Positions 6,489 to 10,343 of a stretch of 10,343 nucleotides of DNA are shown here, in pieces. The notes below the pieces were generated by a model. That model had not been told where the DNA came from and searched no databases. It was given only the letters and a program-made list of their open reading frames with translations. Within the stretch, counting starts at the first letter, position 1. The number at the start of each line of letters is the position of its first letter. The stretch spans positions 1 to 10,343 of the forward strand of contig SFWW01000045.1 in assembly GCA_004559845.1 (NCBI GenBank), read 5' to 3'. The stretch is from a bacterium. Its GTDB lineage: Bacteria > Bacteroidota > Bacteroidia > Bacteroidales > Muribaculaceae. Made by a program: the position numbers and the translations under genes.

Positions 6489-7202
6489 ATGAACAAAAAC
6501 AGTAATACCTATCAAATCGTTTACTCCGCTATATTGGTGATAATAGTGGGGACCGTGTTGGCATTCATATATATGCAATTGAAGCCACTGCAAGATGAGA
6601 ATCGCGACAACGATACACGCAAGCAAATTTTGGCTGCTATCAAAGTGTATCCCGAAAATGATGAAGCCATCGTGGCAGACTATAATCGCTACATCGTGAA
6701 CGAATATCTCGTGAATGAGAAAGGCGCTGTGGTGGATAGCAGCGAGCATGTGGCATTCAATGTGAATATGGCAAAAAACGTGAAGCAAACCAAGCGCGCG
6801 CTACCGCTGCTGGTGGCGCTGGTGAAAGGCGAAAAAAAATACATCATACCGGTGTATGGCGCCGGACTTTGGGGTCCCATTTGGGGCTATGTGGCAATGA
6901 ATGCCGATGGCAAAACCATTTTCGGTACCAATTTCTCTCACCAAGGCGAAACCCCGGGCTTGGGTGCTAAAATCACCGAAAAAGAATTTACCGAAAAGTT
7001 TGAGGGCAAACACATTTATATGGAAGGCGCCTTCAAGAGCGTGGAAGTGGTGAAAAAAGGGCAAAAGAGTGTGAGTGGAGCCGAATCAATCGACGCCATT
7101 TCGGGTGCCACCATCACCAGCCGCGGCGTGTCGGCAATGCTATCCGACTGCTTGCAACCCTACGATGCATTTTTCAAAACCCTTCAAGCCGTAAACCCCT
7201 AA
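6489..7202 (+). CDS. nqrC: Na+-translocating NADH:quinone reductase subunit C
   Basis: This 237-residue subunit, counted from the preferred start, has one N-terminal membrane helix (about 8-30) and a large extracytoplasmic FMN-binding domain. The ApbE-recognised flavinylation motif DAISGAT is at 202-208, with Thr208 (codon at 7110) as the FMN attachment site. GETPGLGAKI (153-162) is the other conserved FMN-domain motif. I chose the ATG at 6489 because the AAGGAGG ends 8 bases before it and MNKNSNTYQIVY is the usual NqrC N-terminus in Bacteroides relatives. The ATG at 6483 would add only Met-Lys. The protein is homologous to RnfG, but the surrounding genes identify it as NqrC. It carries electrons between the NqrD/E iron-sulfur centre and NqrB. 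The coding frame is intact. Confidence 0.96.
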   Translation: MNKNSNTYQIVYSAILVIIVGTVLAFIYMQLKPLQDENRDNDTRKQILAAIKVYPENDEAIVADYNRYIVNEYLVNEKGAVVDSSEHVAFNVNMAKNVKQTKRALPLLVALVKGEKKYIIPVYGAGLWGPIWGYVAMNADGKTIFGTNFSHQGETPGLGAKITEKEFTEKFEGKHIYMEGAFKSVEVVKKGQKSVSGAESIDAISGATITSRGVSAMLSDCLQPYDAFFKTLQAVNP

Positions 7203-7215
7203 ATCATTGAGCACT

Positions 7216-7839
7216 ATGTTATCAAAAAAGAATAAAGAAATTATTTTCAACCCGTTTTCTAAAGAAAATCCGGTTTTGGTGCAGGTGTTGGGCATCTGCT
7301 CCACATTGGCGGTGACGGTGAGTCTTGAGCCCGCCATCGTGATGAGTGTGTCGGTGATTGCGGTGTTGGCGTTCTCAAATGTGATTATATCACTGATTCG
7401 CAACACCATTCCGCCCACCATACGCATTATCGTGCAATTGGTAGTGGTGGCGGCACTGGTGATTATGGTGCAGCAATTTTTGCTGGCTTATAACTACGAC
7501 GTGAGCAAACAGCTATCGGTGTTTATCGGGCTGATTATCACCAACTGCATATTGATGGGTCGCTTGGAGGCATTTGCCATGCACAACAAGCCTTGGCCCT
7601 CGTTTCTCGACGGCATTGGCAATGGCTTAGGCTATGCCATGGTGCTGGTGATAGTGGGCTTTTTCCGCGAGTTGCTGGGCTCGGGGTCGCTGTTGGGTCA
7701 CAAAGTGATTCCTCAATGGCTCTACGATGCCGGCTACACCGACAATGGCTTAATGATACTCCCGCCCATGGCACTGATAGTGGTGGCATGCGTGATATGG
7801 GTGCAGCGCTCACGCGACAAAGAATTGCAAGAGAAATAA
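7216..7839 (+). CDS. nqrD: Na+-translocating NADH:quinone reductase subunit D
   Basis: This 207-residue integral membrane subunit has about six helices and is homologous to RnfE. Cys28 (in LGICST) and Cys111 (in ITNCILMGRLEAF) occupy the positions of the conserved NqrD cysteines. Together with two NqrE cysteines, these hold an intramembrane iron-sulfur cluster in Vibrio NQR. The frame could open at a TTG (7207), but the ATG at 7216 gives MLSKKNKEIIFNPFSKENPV, which fits the family better, so I use it. It starts 13 bases after the nqrC stop and is followed by a 38-base AT-rich gap before nqrE. NqrD and NqrE form a pseudo-symmetric pair with inverted topology. Confidence 0.95.
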   Translation: MLSKKNKEIIFNPFSKENPVLVQVLGICSTLAVTVSLEPAIVMSVSVIAVLAFSNVIISLIRNTIPPTIRIIVQLVVVAALVIMVQQFLLAYNYDVSKQLSVFIGLIITNCILMGRLEAFAMHNKPWPSFLDGIGNGLGYAMVLVIVGFFRELLGSGSLLGHKVIPQWLYDAGYTDNGLMILPPMALIVVACVIWVQRSRDKELQEK

Positions 7840-7877
7840 CCTAAATAGTAACATCCTAAATATCAACCTACACAAAA

Positions 7878-8492
7878 ATGGAAGAATTAAATTTGTTCGT
7901 AAAATCGATTTTCGTCGATAATATGATATTCGCCTACTTTTTGGGTATGTGCTCCTATTTGGCAGTATCCAAAAATGTGAAAACCGCCTTTGGTTTGGGC
8001 GTGGCTGTTACTTTTATGTTGGTGGTAACGCTACCGCTCAACTATTTGCTCGACACCTACATCCTTCAGCCGGGCGCGCTATCGTGGCTTGGCGATGACT
8101 TTAAAGAAGTGGACCTCAGCTTTTTGGGGTTAATCATGTTTATTGCAGTGATTGCTTCTGCCACCCAATTGGTGGAAATGGCAGTGGAGAAATTTTCGCC
8201 AAGCCTCTACAATTCGTTGGGCATTTTCTTGCCGCTGATAGCCGTGAATTGCGCCATTTTGGGCGGCGCACTCTTTATGCAGCAAAAAGATTTGGGCAGC
8301 GCTTTCACAGCCTGCGTGTATGGCGCCGGCTCCGGCATCGGCTGGCTGTTGGCAATCGTGGGCTTGGCTGCCATTCGCGAGAAATTGGCGTACAGCGAAG
8401 TGCCCAAGCCACTGCGAGGCATCGGCATCACATTTATTATTACAGGACTTATGGGCATCGCCTTCATGAGTTTTCTTGGCATTAAACTCTAA
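7878..8492 (+). CDS. nqrE: Na+-translocating NADH:quinone reductase subunit E
   Basis: This 204-residue integral membrane partner of NqrD is homologous to RnfA. It begins MEELNLFVKSIFVDNMIFAY and has about six hydrophobic segments. Cys25 (FLGMCSYLAV) and Cys125 (LIAVNCAILGG) match the conserved NqrE cysteines that share the intramembrane iron-sulfur cluster with NqrD. The C-terminal half carries VYGAGSGIGWLLAIVGLAAI and closes with a final helix ending in FLGIKL. The length is close to the ~200 residues usual for the subunit. The ATG has no Shine-Dalgarno. It ends 15 bases before nqrF. Confidence 0.96.
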   Translation: MEELNLFVKSIFVDNMIFAYFLGMCSYLAVSKNVKTAFGLGVAVTFMLVVTLPLNYLLDTYILQPGALSWLGDDFKEVDLSFLGLIMFIAVIASATQLVEMAVEKFSPSLYNSLGIFLPLIAVNCAILGGALFMQQKDLGSAFTACVYGAGSGIGWLLAIVGLAAIREKLAYSEVPKPLRGIGITFIITGLMGIAFMSFLGIKL

Positions 8493-8507
8493 ACCCCGGC
8501 ATCAATT

Positions 8508-9794
8508 ATGACACTTATCAATTCTATAGGCATAACGGTAGCCAGCAGTGCTATCATCTTTTTAATTATCACGCTATTGCTGGTGATTTTGCTATTGGTG
8601 GCAAAGCACTATTTGCAGCCATCGGGCAAAGTGAAAATTGAGATTAATGGCGGCAAACGCCAATTGGAAGTGGAAACCGGTTCGTCGCTGTTGAGCACGC
8701 TCCACCAAGGCGGGGTAATGCTCTCGAGCGCTTGTGGCGGCAAAGGCAGCTGCGGACAGTGTAAGGTGCAAGTAACGGAAGGTGGCGGCGAAATACTCCC
8801 CACCGAAAAAGTGCATTTTTCACGCAAAGAGCAGCAAGCGCATTGGCGATTGGGCTGCCAAGTGAAGGTGAAAGACAATATGAGCATTCAAGTGCCCGAT
8901 TCCGTGCTTGAAGTGAAAGAATATGAATGTACGGTGGTGAGCAACAAGCTGGTATCATCGTTTATTAAAGAATTTATTGTGGCGCTGCCCGAAGGTGCCC
9001 ACATGGACTTCGTGCCCGGCAGCTATGCGCAAATCCGTATTCCCGAGTATGAAATGAGCTACGATACCGACATCGATAAAGCATCGCTGGGCGAATACTT
9101 GCCCACGTGGGAAAAATTCGGCTTGTTTTCGCTCAAGTGCAAAAACACAGAGCCCACCGTGAGAGCCTACTCCATGGCAAACTATCCGGCTGAGGGCGAC
9201 CGATTTATGCTCACAGTGCGTATTGCCACTCCACCCTTCAAACCCAAACCCGAAGTGGGCTTTCAGAATGTGATGCCCGGCATTGCGTCGAGCTATATTT
9301 TCACGCTCAAACCCGGCGACAAAGTGATTATGAGCGGCCCTTATGGCGACTTCCACCCCATTTTCGATTCCAAAAAAGAAATGATATGGATTGGTGGCGG
9401 TGCCGGTATGGCGCCTCTGCGTGCACAAATTATGCACATGACCAAAACCCTGCAGTGCCGCGACCGAGAAATGCATTTCTTCTACGGCGCACGTTCGCTG
9501 AGCGAGGTGTTCTATTTGGAAGACTTCCTTGCCATTGAGAAAGAATTTCCCAACTTCCATTTCCACTTGGCACTCGACCGTCCCGACCCCGTGGCAGATA
9601 AAGCCGGCGTGAAGTACACTGCCGGATTTGTGGCACCGGTGCTACGCGACACCTACTTGGCACAGCACGAAGCCCCGGAAGACTGCGAATACTATATGTG
9701 TGGTCCGAAAATGATGAGCGAAACCGTGAACCAAGTGCTCTACTCCCTCGGTGTGGACCGCGAATCCATCCACTACGACGATTTCGGCGGATAA
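8508..9794 (+). CDS. nqrF: Na+-translocating NADH:quinone reductase subunit F (NADH-oxidising, FAD and 2Fe-2S)
   Basis: This 428-residue electron-entry subunit has an N-terminal membrane anchor (about 8-32). A plant-type ferredoxin domain (about 40-130) follows, with Cys76, Cys82, Cys85 and Cys117 (C-x5-C-x2-C-x31-C) as 2Fe-2S ligands. The FAD-binding domain contains the RAYSMANYP motif (219-227). The NADH-binding domain carries WIGGGAGMAPLR (294-305), FFYGARSLSEVFY (324-336) and YYMCGPKMM (395-403). The C-terminus ends DDFGG, leaving the aromatic Phe426 that in the family lies near the FAD. It oxidises cytoplasmic NADH and passes electrons to the 2Fe-2S centre and on to NqrD/E. The protein is about 20 residues longer than Vibrio NqrF, which fits the family. 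It is the last gene of the operon; a terminator follows within 25 bases. Confidence 0.98.
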   Translation: MTLINSIGITVASSAIIFLIITLLLVILLLVAKHYLQPSGKVKIEINGGKRQLEVETGSSLLSTLHQGGVMLSSACGGKGSCGQCKVQVTEGGGEILPTEKVHFSRKEQQAHWRLGCQVKVKDNMSIQVPDSVLEVKEYECTVVSNKLVSSFIKEFIVALPEGAHMDFVPGSYAQIRIPEYEMSYDTDIDKASLGEYLPTWEKFGLFSLKCKNTEPTVRAYSMANYPAEGDRFMLTVRIATPPFKPKPEVGFQNVMPGIASSYIFTLKPGDKVIMSGPYGDFHPIFDSKKEMIWIGGGAGMAPLRAQIMHMTKTLQCRDREMHFFYGARSLSEVFYLEDFLAIEKEFPNFHFHLALDRPDPVADKAGVKYTAGFVAPVLRDTYLAQHEAPEDCEYYMCGPKMMSETVNQVLYSLGVDRESIHYDDFGG

Positions 9795-9815
9795 GTAGCC
9801 GCAAGCATATCTTCA

Positions 9816-9855
9816 AAAGCCTCTCATGCGCAAAAAGCATGGCGGGGCTTTTTTT
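9816..9855 (+). terminator. Intrinsic terminator of the nqr operon
   Basis: AAAGCCTC (9816-9823) pairs with GGGGCTTT, with one G-T pair. The stem continues through a mismatch and a bulge to ATGC (9826-9829) pairing with GCAT (9837-9840), around an A-rich seven-base loop. A run of seven T residues follows (9849-9855). It lies 21 bases past the nqrF stop and is well placed to end the nqrABCDEF transcript. Confidence 0.85.
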
Positions 9856-9925
9856 GATAGTAGCTGCTCGATTTGGTGAGGTTTGGAGGAATGGTGGCTT
9901 GAGTGGGATGGAAGAGAACAAAAAG

Positions 9926-9947
9926 TCGGCTTCGCCGAAAAAAAAAA
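9926..9947 (-). terminator. Possible minus-strand terminator hairpin
   Basis: TCGGC-TTC-GCCGA (9926-9938) is a perfect 5-bp stem with a three-base loop, bordered on the plus strand by a run of ten A residues (9938-9947) and by AAAA before it. Read on the minus strand, the T run comes before the stem and a further TTTT almost directly follows it. That is compatible with a short terminator for a gene coming from the right, though the stem is small. Confidence 0.3.
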
Positions 9948-10057
9948 CTGCGCCTGACGCAAAAAATGGCGCATCGTGTGTATCAAGGGTGGCATGTCCA
10001 TTCTTGTAGTGGCTTGCCACAACCGACCCTCCGAGGCTCAACTCTACGGCTGCGCTG

Positions 10058-10101
10058 TCTCCAAGCTACGCTTCAGGCTACGCCTTTCGCTTGCATGGAG
10101 A
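10058..10101. repeat. Paired mini-hairpins enclosed by an outer inverted repeat
   Basis: Two near-identical 11-base hairpins lie side by side: AAGC-TAC-GCTT (10063-10073) and AGGC-TAC-GCCT (10075-10085). Each has four-base arms around TAC, with one base between the two. They are enclosed by TCTCCA (10058-10063) and TGGAGA (10096-10101), which are perfect complements, so the whole stretch could fold as a branched structure. It resembles a REP-like or degenerate palindromic repeat unit. Whether copies exist elsewhere in the genome cannot be judged from this window. Confidence 0.4.
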
Positions 10102-10151
10102 AATCTAGGACTTTTTTCTTATGGGAAGTGTTAATTTTTTGTAATTGTCAG

Positions 10152-10168
10152 TGTTAAAAGTTTTAACA
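10152..10168. repeat. 17-base AT-rich palindrome
   Basis: TGTTAAAAGTTTTAACA is a perfect inverted repeat with 8-base arms around a single central G. The size and symmetry suit a dimeric DNA-binding protein as well as a hairpin. A three-fold TTTGG tandem follows immediately (10170-10184). No gene starts within the window downstream of it, so a target cannot be named. Confidence 0.4.
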
Positions 10169-10192
10169 GTTTGGTTTGGTTTGGACGTTCTT

Positions 10193-10237
10193 AGGGGCTG
10201 CGAGCCCCTGCCACTAGGGCATACCCCCGGTGTTTTT
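10193..10237 (+). terminator. Double hairpin followed by a T run
   Basis: AGGGGCT-GCG-AGCCCCT (10193-10209) is a perfect 7-bp hairpin. Two bases later CACTAGGG (10212-10219) pairs with CCCCGGTG (10225-10232), with one mismatch and one G-T pair, around a five-base loop, and five T residues follow (10233-10237). The second hairpin plus T run has the form of a weak plus-strand terminator. No gene requiring it is seen between the nqr terminator and here, so a structured repeat element or the end of an unseen small RNA are alternatives. Confidence 0.35.
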
Positions 10238-10343
10238 CATAGTATTTTTTTTAGACCGAATTTTTGTTGCCATTATTGTCGATATTTTTCAAAATCCACA
10301 TAGGGGCTTTGACGGATTATGACTGCGAACATTCGGCATACAA

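Larger units (their letters stand above)
9856..10343. other. Gene-free region rich in short inverted repeats
   Basis: I find no convincing gene in these 488 bases. Short open frames here give low-complexity Arg/Leu/Thr-rich peptides without family features or start signals. The stretch holds a series of hairpins, several with three-base loops, described separately, plus smaller ones: TGCGCC/GGCGCA (9949-9954 with 9968-9973) and GTGGC-TT-GCCAC (10009-10020). TTTGG is repeated three times in tandem at 10170-10184. The final 80 bases are AT-rich and may lead to a gene beyond the window. Confidence 0.7.

Noticed and set aside
8955..9566. Minus-strand reading frame of 203 codons inside nqrF
   Set aside because: It is antisense to an intact, motif-rich NqrF; the composition is typical of a shadow frame.
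3841..9794. An Rnf complex rather than Nqr
   Set aside because: NqrB, C, D and E have Rnf homologues, but NqrA and an NqrF with plant-type 2Fe-2S, FAD and NAD domains are present, and there is no RnfB- or RnfC-like ferredoxin protein.
9430..10041. Minus-strand reading frame over the nqrF 3' end and the downstream region
   Set aside because: It crosses the nqr terminator and overlaps nqrF antisense. The peptide is Arg/Ser-rich without a recognisable domain.
10058..10101. CRISPR array or mobile element ends
   Set aside because: There are only two 11-base units one base apart, with no regular spacers. No transposase or target-site duplication is visible.
9903..10157. Possible small gene of 84 codons after the nqr operon
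   Set aside because: The peptide simply translates the poly-A run and the palindromic repeats, and no start signal or family resemblance is seen.

Overview
The window holds two complete, divergently transcribed operons of standard membrane-energy genes. It most likely comes from a member of the Bacteroidota, probably Bacteroidales. The grounds are the TonB and long ExbD types, promoter-like sequences of the Bacteroides form TAnnTTTG, start codons mostly lacking Shine-Dalgarno sequences, and an NQR operon whose proteins resemble Bacteroides versions. This placement rests on recall, not on a search.

Left part (37-3351, minus strand): exbB, exbD1, exbD2 and tonB, in transcription order. They encode an inner-membrane motor (ExbB with two different ExbD proteins) and the TonB rod that passes energy to outer-membrane TonB-dependent transporters. 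A 489-base divergent intergenic region (3352-3840) carries a good candidate promoter and a structured leader for exbB, and a palindromic -7 box in front of nqrA.

Central and right part (3841-9794, plus strand): nqrABCDEF, all six subunits of the Na+-translocating NADH:quinone reductase, each apparently intact. NqrF takes electrons from NADH through FAD and a 2Fe-2S centre. They then pass through a cluster held by NqrD/NqrE and covalent FMNs on NqrC and NqrB to quinone, with Na+ export. The covalent-FMN threonines, the four ferredoxin cysteines of NqrF and the paired cysteines of NqrD/NqrE can all be seen. I prefer internal starts for nqrC (6489, set by a strong Shine-Dalgarno) and nqrD (7216). 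The flavin transferase gene apbE and the maturation gene nqrM are not in the window.

A strong intrinsic terminator (9816-9855) follows nqrF. The last ~490 bases have no convincing gene but are dense in short inverted repeats, several with three-base loops.

The coding content is ordinary; I see no undescribed system. The points most worth a second look are the palindromic nqrA promoter, the exbB leader hairpin, the divergent pairing of a Na+ pump with a TonB motor, and the hairpin-rich tail.
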